From NCBI GenBank assembly GCA_040880725.1, contig JBBDHV010000037.1, forward strand, positions 1 through 64,000: DNA of 64,000 nucleotides, written 5' to 3'. Below are positions 8,585-17,150 of this stretch, in pieces (within the stretch, counting starts at the first letter, position 1; each line of letters opens with the position of its first letter). The position numbers and the translations under genes were made by a program. Under the pieces are notes generated by a model. The model was given only the letters and a program-made list of their open reading frames with translations. It was not told the origin of the DNA and made no database searches. This DNA comes from DATHWB01 sp040880725. Its GTDB lineage: Bacteria; Actinomycetota; Acidimicrobiia; Spongiisociales; ZC4RG35.

Positions 8585-9559
8585 TCAGTTGAACCGCACC
8601 GCAGCCGCCGACCAATGGAATCCCGCGCCGAACGCAGTCAAGACGACCAGTGCTCCAGGGCCGATGCGACCCTGCCTGGTGGCCTCCCAGAGGGCGAGGG
8701 GGACGGAAGCAGAACCGGTGTTCCCGAACCGGTCGACGTTCGCGAACACCCGGGACTCGTCCACGTCGAGTCGACGGGCCACGGCATCGATGATCCGCTT
8801 GTTCGCCTGGTGCGGGATGACGAGGTCGACGTCGGCTGGGGTGGCCCCGATCCGGCTGAGCACTTCCGTCGTGGCGGACGACATGCGATGCACCGCCTGC
8901 TTGAAGACTTCGGTTCCGTGCATCGTCAAATGGTCGTGACCAGCGGGTTCGGCCGGGTCGAAGGGTCGGCGGGTACCGCCGACATCCAGGGTGAGGATGC
9001 CGGTCATGGCACCGTCGGTCCCGCTCACGACGGCGAGCAACTCCGCGACTCCTCCTTCCGGTGCGAGCACCACCGCGCCTGCTCCGTCGCCGAAGAGCAC
9101 ACAGGTCTCGCGTTCCTTCCACGAGATCATCCGCGTGATCAGTTCCACTCCGACCACGAGCACCCGTTTGGGCTCGAACGCGATTCGCGAGCGCGCCACG
9201 TCGAGGCCGAGCACGAAACCCGCGCAACCTGACCCTCCGAGGTCGAACGATGGGATCTGGCGCGCTCCGAGCAGGTGCTGGAGGAAGCTGGCGGTGTCGG
9301 GGGTGCGCACTTCCGGAGTGTCCGTCGCCAGGATGATCTCGTCGAGGTCGGCGGCCTCCAGCCCTGCGTCGGCGAGGGCTGCCAGTGCCGCCTGGTGGGC
9401 GAGCGTCGCGGTGGACTCGTCGTCGGCGGCGACCCGGCGTTCCCGGATCCCGGTGCGCTGGAAGATCCATTCGTCGGAGGTGTCGACCAGGCGCGCCCAA
9501 TCGTGATTTGTCATCACTTGGTCAGGGACGTAGCCCCCGAAGCCCACGAACGCCGTCAT
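8585..9559 (-). CDS. fabH: 3-oxoacyl-ACP synthase III family protein (FabH-like)
   Basis: A 324-residue KAS III. The catalytic triad is complete: C112 in GGSGCAGFV, H250 in IPHQANKRII and N280 in NTGSASVP, spaced as in FabH. Such enzymes condense an acyl-CoA with malonyl-ACP to start fatty acid synthesis; some relatives act in secondary metabolism. The sequence around the Cys (GSGCAG rather than AACSG) is slightly unusual and the gene is not next to other fab genes, so a specialised acyl starter role is possible. Start ATG 9559 follows GAGAAGG; the longer open frame upstream is Arg/Pro-rich and unlikely. Confidence 0.85.
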   Translation of the reverse strand: MTAFVGFGGYVPDQVMTNHDWARLVDTSDEWIFQRTGIRERRVAADDESTATLAHQAALAALADAGLEAADLDEIILATDTPEVRTPDTASFLQHLLGARQIPSFDLGGSGCAGFVLGLDVARSRIAFEPKRVLVVGVELITRMISWKERETCVLFGDGAGAVVLAPEGGVAELLAVVSGTDGAMTGILTLDVGGTRRPFDPAEPAGHDHLTMHGTEVFKQAVHRMSSATTEVLSRIGATPADVDLVIPHQANKRIIDAVARRLDVDESRVFANVDRFGNTGSASVPLALWEATRQGRIGPGALVVLTAFGAGFHWSAAAVRFN

Positions 9560-9621
9560 GATCCTTCTCGAACTCCGTCCCCGAGCGTATCGGAGAGGCG
9601 GGCAGGCCGCCATCGGAAGCG

Positions 9622-10416
9622 TCAGGTTTCGAACAGGTCCGAGCGGTCGACATTCAGGCCGTACACATGGATCGGCATGCCGATCCGCACTTGGGTGGCG
9701 AGATAGTCCATGTCGTGGATCTCGACGCGGACACACCCGTGCGAAGCGGGATGTGGGGGCACACTGCCAGAGCCGTGGATGGCGTATCCACCCCGGAAGT
9801 AGAAGGGTCGGTAGAGGCCGCCGAGGTAGGAGATCCTCCACCCGTCGATGTGGCGATTGAAGTGATAGCTCCCCTCGGGTGTTCGGGCGCGGACGAGGCT
9901 GCCGCCCCGACCCCGGTAGAGCTCCCCGTTGCCTGAGGAGATGGGGACCACGGTTTGGACGTCGTTGTCCAGCACCAGGTAGAGAACCTGACGATCGAGG
10001 TCCACTTCCACGCGGTCCGGTTGGTCCTCGGACTCGGGGAGTTCGACGGGAGGGGCGGTGTCCAACGCCTCCCAGTCCGGGTCGCCGAAGACGCCGTCGC
10101 GGTCGAGATCGTTCACCTTCTGGAAGGCGTAGACGGCACCCAGCGTCGCCTTTCCGAACACGCCGTCGATGGGACCGGGCCGGTACCCGGCATCGGTGAG
10201 GCGCTCCTGCAGTCGTATGACCCAGGGCCCCGCATCGCCCGGCGCGAGGTCGGATGGGCGGTCCCAGCCCTCACCTGGCCCGAAGAGGTCGGGATCGTCG
10301 AGATCGATCGCCGCGCCTGCCACGCCGGGTAGTCCGGCCAGCAGGACGACGACCGTCACTGCGGTCGTCAGGGCTCGCGTTCTCACGTGTGAGGGGCTCC
10401 TTGGCGCTCTGGTCAT
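9622..10416 (-). CDS. L,D-transpeptidase with peptidoglycan-binding domain
   Basis: A 264-residue secreted enzyme. An Arg-containing N-terminus and hydrophobic segment ending near GVAGA form a signal peptide. A peptidoglycan-binding domain 1 follows (VIRLQERLTDAGYRPGPIDG ... FGKATLGAVYAFQ), then a YkuD catalytic domain with HGSGSVPPHPASHGCVR; C228 is the nucleophile. Family members form 3-3 cross-links in the wall or attach proteins to it. The preceding codon is also ATG (10419), so the first residue is ambiguous. It lies about 100 bases downstream of the ArsB-like gene on the same strand. Confidence 0.9.
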   Translation of the reverse strand: MTRAPRSPSHVRTRALTTAVTVVVLLAGLPGVAGAAIDLDDPDLFGPGEGWDRPSDLAPGDAGPWVIRLQERLTDAGYRPGPIDGVFGKATLGAVYAFQKVNDLDRDGVFGDPDWEALDTAPPVELPESEDQPDRVEVDLDRQVLYLVLDNDVQTVVPISSGNGELYRGRGGSLVRARTPEGSYHFNRHIDGWRISYLGGLYRPFYFRGGYAIHGSGSVPPHPASHGCVRVEIHDMDYLATQVRIGMPIHVYGLNVDRSDLFET

Positions 10417-10523
10417 CATCGGTCACGAAATCGTGCTCTGTAGGGGCCGGACGTGTCATCTTCATCGTTGGTTCCCGAATTTCGAGGTGTGCAACCAGAA
10501 ATGGGTCCGCGAGCCCAGGTCGA

Positions 10524-11690
10524 TCAGACGAACAGACCAGTGGTGACGACCACCGCACCGGCCGCCAGCAGCGCCGGAAATCCGACCGCGAAACCGACTC
10601 GGGCGTAGTCCAACGGGGAGACGTCGAAACCGTGACCCCGCACGATGTCGAGCCAGAGGAGTCCGGCGAGAGACCCGTGGATCCACAGAACGGGCCCGAA
10701 GTTCAAGCCTGCGAGGAATGGCCAAAGGGTGTTCGGAGTCACGAAGTCCAACCCCACGAGGAGCGCGGGGAGGTTGTTGACGAGACCCGTGCCGATGACC
10801 CCGGCTGCCAGCGCGGAGACCGCACCCCCAGGACCTGCGGACGAGAGCAGGCCCTCGAGGGGAACGACCCGTGCGACCGCGGTCGCCAAGAGTGCGAGAC
10901 CCGCAGCCACCGCAATCGCATCGACGGGGATGGATCTCCACGGGATGCCTCCCGCCACGGGGATGACGACGACGAGCGCCATGGCAGCCACGACCCAGGC
11001 CGGGACCCCGATGACAGCGCCGAATGTGAAACCAACGACGAGGAAAATGACGATCGGAATTCCGATACGCAACGCGCGGGTGTCAACCCGGGCCGTGATC
11101 ACGACCGGGCTGCGGCCGGCCAACGCGCGTCGCCGGAACATCCACCATCCGACGGTGACCGCCACCACCGACCCAGGACCCAACCGCAAGATGAAGTCGC
11201 CGACGTCGGCTCCAGTCGAGGACGCCACGATCAGGTTGGTGAGGTTGCTCACCGGCAGGAGACTGGAGGCGAGCGACGCGAGGAGAACGGGCTGGTACGC
11301 AGTCGTCAGGGGGTCGAGTCCGTGCCGGCGGGCGATGCGGATGTAGAGCGGGGTCAGCAGCACGATCGAGGTGTCGAGGTTGAAGATCGTGGTCACGACA
11401 GCTGCAAAGACCCACAGCGACGGACGCAACCGACGATGGGCGGCGACCCGCTCGGCGGCGGCGTCGAAGAATCCGATCCGGTCCAGCAGGATCGCGAGCG
11501 GAACGGCCACGGTGAGGAAGGCCAGCGGCTCCACCAACGGGCGCAGGGACTCTGCGACAGCGAGTGGCTGGATCACGCCTGTGAGCAGTCCGACCGCGAC
11601 CGCAGCGAGCATGACGGTCACGGGCCGGAGCCTCCCATGCCCGAGAATCAGTCCCGCAACTGCGGCGGCGAGAAGCGCGATCGCCGCCAC
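10524..11690 (-). CDS. ArsB/SLC13-superfamily membrane transporter
   Basis: A polytopic protein of about 388 residues with ten or more membrane segments and ion-transporter-superfamily features: FNLDTSIVLLTPLYI, LPVSNLTNLIVASS and GTGLVNNLPALLVGL, the conserved Asn-rich hairpins of the two ArsB halves. It could export arsenite or exchange Na+/H+ (NhaD-like); no arsR or arsC is nearby, so the substrate is open. The start is uncertain: GTG 11690 is nine bases past the stop of the proline-catabolism gene, while a CTG at 11702 overlaps that stop. The frame stays open far upstream only as a shadow of that gene. Confidence 0.8.
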   Translation of the reverse strand: MAAIALLAAAVAGLILGHGRLRPVTVMLAAVAVGLLTGVIQPLAVAESLRPLVEPLAFLTVAVPLAILLDRIGFFDAAAERVAAHRRLRPSLWVFAAVVTTIFNLDTSIVLLTPLYIRIARRHGLDPLTTAYQPVLLASLASSLLPVSNLTNLIVASSTGADVGDFILRLGPGSVVAVTVGWWMFRRRALAGRSPVVITARVDTRALRIGIPIVIFLVVGFTFGAVIGVPAWVVAAMALVVVIPVAGGIPWRSIPVDAIAVAAGLALLATAVARVVPLEGLLSSAGPGGAVSALAAGVIGTGLVNNLPALLVGLDFVTPNTLWPFLAGLNFGPVLWIHGSLAGLLWLDIVRGHGFDVSPLDYARVGFAVGFPALLAAGAVVVTTGLFV

Positions 11691-11698
11691 TGCGCTGG

Positions 11699-14600
11699 TC
11701 AGAAGAGGACGTTTCCGAAGCGGTGCCTGGTCCGCGAGACGGCCTGCTCGCGAAGATGGGACAGCATCTCGATTCGACCATTTGCCAGGATCACGCCGTC
11801 GAAGAGGTCGACGCCGGCCGTCCAGGCCGCCGCGTGGAGGGCCGTGGGGGCCGGCCCGATGTGGCGAACCCTGACACCCTCGAGCACCGGCAGTGATGCC
11901 ATGAAGGCCGCGTCGCTCTCGACGACGACGTCGACGTCCAGGGTGATCGGGGTGGCGGAACTCACCCGGACGGGAGCGCCGGCGCGGAGGGCCGCGGCAA
12001 CGACCCGCACCGTGGCGATGCCGTCGACACCTTCGGGGGCTCGCACCACGATTTCGGGCCTCGGTCGATAACGGAACACGTTCGATTCGACCGCGAGTCC
12101 GCTGGGGTCGTGATCGATTGCGAACTCGTGCTGGTACCAGAACTCGTCGCTGGCCACCGCGGTCCGGAGCCACTCGGAATCGAACTCGGAGATGAGTGCG
12201 GCGACTTGGGGGCCGGGCGCAGCAGTCTGCGTCCCGATGTGGCCGGTGTCCGACCAGTGCCCGAACTGGGAGACGTAGTTCGGACCCCCGGCTTTGGCAC
12301 CCGGGCCGACCGAACTTCGTTTCCAGCCGCCGAACGGCTGCCGTCGCACGATCGCGCCCGTGATGTGCCGGTTGAGGTAGGCGTTGCCGGCCTCGACGCG
12401 CGTCGTCCAGTGATCGAGTTCCGCGGTGTCGAGCGAATGGATGCCCGCGGTCAGGCCGAACGGCACGCCGTTCTGGAGTTCGAGGGCGTGATCGAGACTC
12501 TCGGCCCGCATCAGCCCCAGCACCGGGCCGAAGCATTCGGTCTGATGGAACCACGAACCTTCCCGGACGCCGTCCTTGATGCCCGGTGTCCAGAGTCGTC
12601 CCCCGAGGTGGCGCGGTTCGAGCAGCCATGTCTCGCCGCCGTCGAGGACGGTGAACGCTCGCTCGAGGCGGTCGCTCATGTCGGCAGCGAGCGGGGTCAT
12701 GTCCGTCGCAGGATCTGATGCCTCGCCGGCGATGAGGCTCTGCGCGGCGTCGACGACCTGGCGGCGGAAGCGGGCGGACTCGTAGACGGAACCGACGAGG
12801 ATGGCGAGGCTCGCCGCCGAGCATTTCTGACCCGCGTGACCGAACGCCGAGGACACGAGGTCTGCGGCGGCGAGGTCGAGGTCCGCATTCGGCGTGACGA
12901 TCAGGGCGTTCTTGCCGCTGGTCTCGGCGAACAGTGCGAGATCGGGTTTCCAACTCTTGAACAGGTCGGCGGTGTCGTAGGACCCGGTGAGGATGACCGC
13001 GTCGACCTGGGTGATCAGATGACACCCCACTTCGTTGTCGGGAACTCGGAGGTACTGCACGAGGTCGCGAGGCACTCCAGCGTCGAGCAGCGCCTCCCAG
13101 ATGATCTCGGCACAACGCGGCACCTCGGGTGCCGGCTTGAAGATCACTCCGTTGCCGGCCGCAAGCGCCGCCAGGACGCCCCCTGCGGGAATCGCCACGG
13201 GGAAGTTCCACGGCGGGACGACGCCGATCACGCCGAACGGGTCGAACCGACTTCCCTCGATCAGGGCCGGATCGAGGGCGCGATCCGCGTAGTACCGGGC
13301 GAAGTCGACTGCTTCGGAGACTTCCGGATCGGCCTGGGCGATGGTCTTGGAGGCCTCGTGCATCATGGCGGAGATCAGCTCGGCCCGCCGGGCCTCCAGA
13401 GCATCGGCCACCGCGAGGAGAACGCGACGTCGATCCTCCGGCGGACGTCGGGCCCACTCGGCCCCGGCTCGCCGGGCGCGGTCGATGGCCTCGTCGACGG
13501 AGCCGAGGTCAGTCGTGAGCGGCGTGCGAGGCGACGTCGCCGGCATCGCGTAGATGTCTGTCGCCCATGCCCGATTTGCGGGTACTGCCGGGTCGGTGTC
13601 GGGTGCGTTCACGAACCCGGCGGTCGGGATCGTGGCCGGGGCCGGAACGGTCCTGTCCTGGTTCCGCCGTGGCTCGGAAGCCACCTCGTGGCGGGCGTCG
13701 AGAGCGGCCCGAAAGCGCATCTCCTGGTCTGTGAATGCGGCCGGGTCGGAGGCGAGATCGAACAGCACACTGATGAAGTTCTCGGGATCGGAGTTCTCCT
13801 CGAGTCTGCGGAAGAGATATGAGATCGCCGTATCGAAATCCGATCGCGCGACGACGGGCGTGTAGAGACGCAGGCCGCCCGCCTCCTCCCGTACCACTGC
13901 AGCCTCCGCAGGCGCCATGCCCTGCAGCATCTCGAAGTCCACTCGCGGTGTGACCCCTCTTCGGTCCGCGAGCAGCATCGCCCAGGCGACGTCGAAGAGA
14001 TTGTGCGACGCGACCCCGATCCTCATTCCTTCCAGGGCGTCCGGAGTGAAAGCCCAATCGAGGCAGCGCTTGAAGTTGGCGTCGGTCTCGAGCTTCGAGC
14101 CGTATGGGGCGATCGGCCAACCGTGCAGTTCGGCATCCACCCGCTCCATCGCCAGGTTGGCGCCTTTCACCAGCCGGACCTTGATCTCGCCGCCGGTGCG
14201 GTGACGCCGCGTCGCCGCCCATTCGGACAGAACCTGCAGTGCCGAGAAGGCGTCAGGGAGATATGCCTGCAGGACGATGCCGGCCGTGAGGGCGGAGAAC
14301 TCCTCGGTGTCGAGGAGGCGCATGAACGCAGTCAGGGTCAGATCGAGATCCTGGTACTCCTCCATGTCGAGGTTGACGAACTTCGGAGTCGGACTGTCGG
14401 CGGCCACCCGGTACAACCGCTCGAGGCGTTCGACGATGCGATCAACGGTGTGGTCGAACGCCCACAGGTTGAGTTCGGAAACGATCGCCGAGATTTTCAC
14501 GGACACGTAGTCGACGTCGTCGCGCTCGAGCAGGGCGATCGTCGAGTCCAGCCTCCGCGTTGCCTCCCGATCCCCGAGCACCGCCTCGCCGAGGAGGTTC

Positions 14601-15037
14601 ACGTTCAGGTCGTTGCCCTCTGCGCGAACCGTGGCGAGATGCCGGGTCAACCGATCGGATTCGGCGTCGGCGATGAGGTGTCCGATGAGGGCCCGCATGC
14701 GCGCTCGGGCGAGGGGAAGCACGATTGCCGGGAGCAGCGGGGCCAGCAGGGAACCCAGTCGCAGGAGAAGTCGGTCCACCGGACTCAGGAATCGCGGGAG
14801 GGTCGTCGACGTCACGATCGCCCGCAGTTGTCCGGCTGCGGCGCGATCGTCCTCCGGGCGGATGACGAGATCCACGAACCGCATGGCGAACCCCGGTCCG
14901 TGCGGGTCGTCGAGGAGGTCGGCAAGTCGCCGGGTCTCCGCCGAATCGTGGTCCATCCGGCGCGCGCGGTCGAGCCAGCGGCGCACGAGGGCGACCGCGT
15001 CATCTGCGAGGGTGTCGGCGTCGGATCGGGCGCTCAT
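11699..15037 (-). CDS. putA: bifunctional proline dehydrogenase / L-glutamate gamma-semialdehyde dehydrogenase
   Basis: A 1112-residue enzyme oxidising proline to glutamate in two steps. The FAD-dependent proline dehydrogenase barrel covers about residues 90-440 (LVKGANLAMERVDAE; RRLEENSDPENF at the substrate-site helix). The NAD-dependent aldehyde dehydrogenase follows from about 470 to 960, with FAETSGKN and nucleophile C739 in GHAGQKCSAAS. About 150 more residues resemble the C-terminal lid region of long PutA forms. There is no N-terminal ribbon-helix-helix DNA-binding domain, so it is not a trifunctional repressor. ATG 15037 is preferred over 15079, which adds Arg-rich sequence. It diverges from fahA across 63 bases. 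Confidence 0.93.
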   Translation of the reverse strand: MSARSDADTLADDAVALVRRWLDRARRMDHDSAETRRLADLLDDPHGPGFAMRFVDLVIRPEDDRAAAGQLRAIVTSTTLPRFLSPVDRLLLRLGSLLAPLLPAIVLPLARARMRALIGHLIADAESDRLTRHLATVRAEGNDLNVNLLGEAVLGDREATRRLDSTIALLERDDVDYVSVKISAIVSELNLWAFDHTVDRIVERLERLYRVAADSPTPKFVNLDMEEYQDLDLTLTAFMRLLDTEEFSALTAGIVLQAYLPDAFSALQVLSEWAATRRHRTGGEIKVRLVKGANLAMERVDAELHGWPIAPYGSKLETDANFKRCLDWAFTPDALEGMRIGVASHNLFDVAWAMLLADRRGVTPRVDFEMLQGMAPAEAAVVREEAGGLRLYTPVVARSDFDTAISYLFRRLEENSDPENFISVLFDLASDPAAFTDQEMRFRAALDARHEVASEPRRNQDRTVPAPATIPTAGFVNAPDTDPAVPANRAWATDIYAMPATSPRTPLTTDLGSVDEAIDRARRAGAEWARRPPEDRRRVLLAVADALEARRAELISAMMHEASKTIAQADPEVSEAVDFARYYADRALDPALIEGSRFDPFGVIGVVPPWNFPVAIPAGGVLAALAAGNGVIFKPAPEVPRCAEIIWEALLDAGVPRDLVQYLRVPDNEVGCHLITQVDAVILTGSYDTADLFKSWKPDLALFAETSGKNALIVTPNADLDLAAADLVSSAFGHAGQKCSAASLAILVGSVYESARFRRQVVDAAQSLIAGEASDPATDMTPLAADMSDRLERAFTVLDGGETWLLEPRHLGGRLWTPGIKDGVREGSWFHQTECFGPVLGLMRAESLDHALELQNGVPFGLTAGIHSLDTAELDHWTTRVEAGNAYLNRHITGAIVRRQPFGGWKRSSVGPGAKAGGPNYVSQFGHWSDTGHIGTQTAAPGPQVAALISEFDSEWLRTAVASDEFWYQHEFAIDHDPSGLAVESNVFRYRPRPEIVVRAPEGVDGIATVRVVAAALRAGAPVRVSSATPITLDVDVVVESDAAFMASLPVLEGVRVRHIGPAPTALHAAAWTAGVDLFDGVILANGRIEMLSHLREQAVSRTRHRFGNVLF

Positions 15038-15100
15038 GGTTCGCAAGTTAGAAGATCTCGGTCGACCCCGACGCGGCATGGCGGTTTACCGTCGTGAGTG

Positions 15101-16288
15101 ATGGTCACGGATTTTCCCGTCCCTGCGCTGCCGTACTGCGTGTTCTCCGACGACACCGGTCGTCGTCGGATCGGAGTGGGGGTCGGCTCCGAGGTCGCCG
15201 ATCTCTCGGCGCTCTCTCCCGGGCTCGCCTCTGTTCCCACCCGTCTCGTGGAGGCGGACCGGCTCAACCCGCTCCTGGCCGAGGGGCGTTCGACGTGGTC
15301 TGCGTTGCGGGAGGAACTGGTCGGGTTGGCGGAGTCGGGAAGGCTGGACGCCGCGTGTCTTCCGAGGAACGAGGTCGCGTTGCACCTGGCGTGGGATGTT
15401 GCCGACTTCGTGGACTTCTACTCATCTCGACATCACGCCGAAAACGTCGGTCGCATCTTTCGACCCGAATCCGATCCCCTGCCCGCCAACTGGCTTCATC
15501 TTCCCGCGGGCTATCACGGCCGGGCTTCGACAGTCGTCGTCGACGGCACGGCCATCCGACGACCAACAGGACAGGTCCGCACCGACGACGGACGGGTCGT
15601 ACACCGGCCGACCGATCGTCTCGACTTCGAGTTGGAACTCGGATTCGTGGTGGGTGGCGGGACCGACTTGGGCGTGCCGGTTGCCATCGAAGACGCCGCA
15701 GACCATCTCTTCGGGCTGGTGCTGATGAACGATTGGACTGCCCGGGATGTTCAGGCGTGGGAGTACGTTCCCTTGGGTCCGTTCCTCGGTAAGTCGTTCG
15801 CGACGTCGGTGTCGGCGTGGGTGATGCCCCTCGACGCTCTGGAGGGTGCGAGACTGCCCGGTCCGGTGCAGAATCCGCCGCCGCTCCCTCACCTGCAACG
15901 CTCCGCGCCCTGGTCGCTCGCGCTCGAACTCGAGGTGTGGATCCGACCTGCGGGATCCCCGGACGCCCATCGGGTCTGCGCCGTCGAAACCGGTGACGCC
16001 CTCTACTGGGACGCCGCACAACAGCTCGCTCATCTGACGTCGAACGGCGCTCGCCTCTCGGCGGGCGATCTGTTCGGATCCGGGACTGTTTCGGGCCTCG
16101 GGGCAGGCCAGTACGGGTGTCTCCTGGAGGCGACATGGGGCGGGTCGCGAACGATCGCCGTCGGCGACGAGACCCGGGTGTTCCTCGAAGACGGCGACGA
16201 GGTCACGATGCGGGGAGGCCTTCCCGGCATTCCGCTCGGGACGGTGACAGGCACCGTAATTTCGGCCTCCCCCGCAACCACGGACTGA
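15101..16288 (+). CDS. fahA: fumarylacetoacetase
   Basis: A 395-residue enzyme hydrolysing fumarylacetoacetate to fumarate and acetoacetate, the last step of tyrosine breakdown. The SH3-like N-terminal domain is followed by the catalytic fold with LPAGYHGRAST (substrate His/Arg), the metal-site ELELGFVVGGG and NDWTARDVQAWEYVPLGPFLGKSF. Codon 15098 is GTG directly before ATG 15101; either may initiate, and no ribosome site is clear. hmgA, which acts two steps earlier, is 14.5 kb away; no maleylacetoacetate isomerase was found here. The last 28 bases including the stop are repeated beyond the vapBC cassette. Confidence 0.93.
   Translation: MVTDFPVPALPYCVFSDDTGRRRIGVGVGSEVADLSALSPGLASVPTRLVEADRLNPLLAEGRSTWSALREELVGLAESGRLDAACLPRNEVALHLAWDVADFVDFYSSRHHAENVGRIFRPESDPLPANWLHLPAGYHGRASTVVVDGTAIRRPTGQVRTDDGRVVHRPTDRLDFELELGFVVGGGTDLGVPVAIEDAADHLFGLVLMNDWTARDVQAWEYVPLGPFLGKSFATSVSAWVMPLDALEGARLPGPVQNPPPLPHLQRSAPWSLALELEVWIRPAGSPDAHRVCAVETGDALYWDAAQQLAHLTSNGARLSAGDLFGSGTVSGLGAGQYGCLLEATWGGSRTIAVGDETRVFLEDGDEVTMRGGLPGIPLGTVTGTVISASPATTD
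16261..16288 (+). repeat. 28-bp direct repeat, copy 1 (3' end of fahA)
   Basis: The last 28 bases of fahA, stop codon included, recur at 17024-17051 with two mismatches (both C here, A there). The pair brackets the vapBC genes. The shared part runs from TTCGGC to CGGACTGA. Confidence 0.8.
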
Positions 16289-16341
16289 ATCCGGACGCAC
16301 CCATCGTCCGCTGGGCGGGGCCACAGTCCGCTCCGAACGCG

Positions 16342-16734
16342 TCACGGGATCTCCACGGGCACCGGCGCGGCTCGGGCCAAGCGCCCGTTGAGGGTCAGCA
16401 ACGTTGCGCGGAGCGTCTCGGCGCACGCGATGTAGAGCCCATCACGCAAAGCGATGTTCTCCCTCAGCTCCCACGCCCGCCGGACCAACGGTGCGATCGG
16501 AAGACGCTCAACAGGAAGCCGGGCCAGTCGGTCGAGCGCCCGGGTGACTCTGGCAGCTTCTGGATCGCCGGCCCGTACCAGTCGCCCCAGTGCGGACAGC
16601 ACTTCGGCATCGAGGTGAGCAGGCGCCGCGAGTGTGGCCCCACGCATCCTGGCTGCCACCGCATCGCCCCGGTGCGATCGGCGCAGCACCTCGACCACGA
16701 CCGATGCGTCAACCACGAGGAGCTGCGCGCTCAC
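16342..16734 (-). CDS. vapC: VapC-type PIN-domain ribonuclease toxin
   Basis: A 130-residue PIN-domain toxin expected to cleave specific RNAs until bound by its antitoxin. The acidic site shows D9 (LVVDASVVVEVL), E44 (DAEVLSALG) and D98 (ALRDGLYIACAE). At the fourth position, usually Asp in a T-x-D motif, the sequence has N116 (LTLNGRLA); many active PIN toxins tolerate changes here, so activity is likely but not certain. The GTG start overlaps the antitoxin stop by four bases, the normal coupling for vapBC. The whole cassette lies between direct repeats after fahA. Confidence 0.88.
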   Translation of the reverse strand: MSAQLLVVDASVVVEVLRRSHRGDAVAARMRGATLAAPAHLDAEVLSALGRLVRAGDPEAARVTRALDRLARLPVERLPIAPLVRRAWELRENIALRDGLYIACAETLRATLLTLNGRLARAAPVPVEIP

Positions 16735-16973
16735 GCGACGTCGATGTCCTGGCGACCTTCTTCGACCAAGGTGACGCTGTCCGGGCCTTCGCTCGGCAGT
16801 GGTGGGTCTCCTCGCACCTCGTCGAGCCACTCCTCCAGTGTCGGGAGAGCAGCGTGACGGTGCAGGACCTCGACCACGTAGGCACGCAGGCTCATTCCGG
16901 CAGCGTTCGCGCGCCGGACCAGCTCCCGGTGTGTGGGCTCGTCCAGATCTCGGATGTGCATGTTCACGGTCAC
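16731..16973 (-). CDS. vapB: VapB/FitA-type ribbon-helix-helix antitoxin
   Basis: An 80-residue antitoxin. Residues 1-45 (MHIRDLDEPTHRELVRRA, then SLRAYVVEVLHRHA) match the FitA-like ribbon-helix-helix DNA-binding domain; the acidic C-terminal tail should wrap the toxin. It is the first gene of the pair and overlaps vapC by four bases. The GTG start lies eight bases from a perfect palindrome that is probably its own operator. An ATG five codons in (MHIRD) is an alternative start. Confidence 0.87.
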   Translation of the reverse strand: MTVNMHIRDLDEPTHRELVRRANAAGMSLRAYVVEVLHRHAALPTLEEWLDEVRGDPPLPSEGPDSVTLVEEGRQDIDVA

Positions 16974-16980
16974 GTCGGCG

Positions 16981-17001
16981 ATGGTAGCACTTCGCTACCA
17001 T
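16981..17001. promoter_or_regulatory. vapBC operator palindrome
   Basis: A perfect inverted repeat, ATGGTAGC-ACTTC-GCTACCAT, ends eight bases before the antitoxin start. TA operons of this class are repressed by the VapBC complex binding such repeats, so autoregulation is the natural reading. Confidence 0.75.
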
Positions 17002-17023
17002 ACCCCGGACATTCAGGCCCGGA

Positions 17024-17051
17024 TTCGGCATCCCCCGAAACCACGGACTGA
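17024..17051 (+). repeat. 28-bp direct repeat, copy 2 (distal flank of vapBC)
   Basis: This matches the fahA 3' end (16261-16288) at 26 of 28 positions in the same orientation. It has no coding role here. It may be the original fahA terminus left behind when the cassette inserted, or an attachment-site duplication. Confidence 0.8.
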
Positions 17052-17150
17052 TCCTGCGACGGTAACTTCCAATAGCGCACTGATATTCGGATCTGTTGTG
17101 GGATCTCGCGCCGAATGACACACTGACGTTCTACAACGGGAGGCTGGCGG

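Noticed and set aside
11691..13457. Long minus-strand frame upstream of the ArsB-like gene, suggesting a much larger protein
   Set aside because: It is Arg/Pro/Gly-rich shadow translation of the proline-catabolism gene in another frame.
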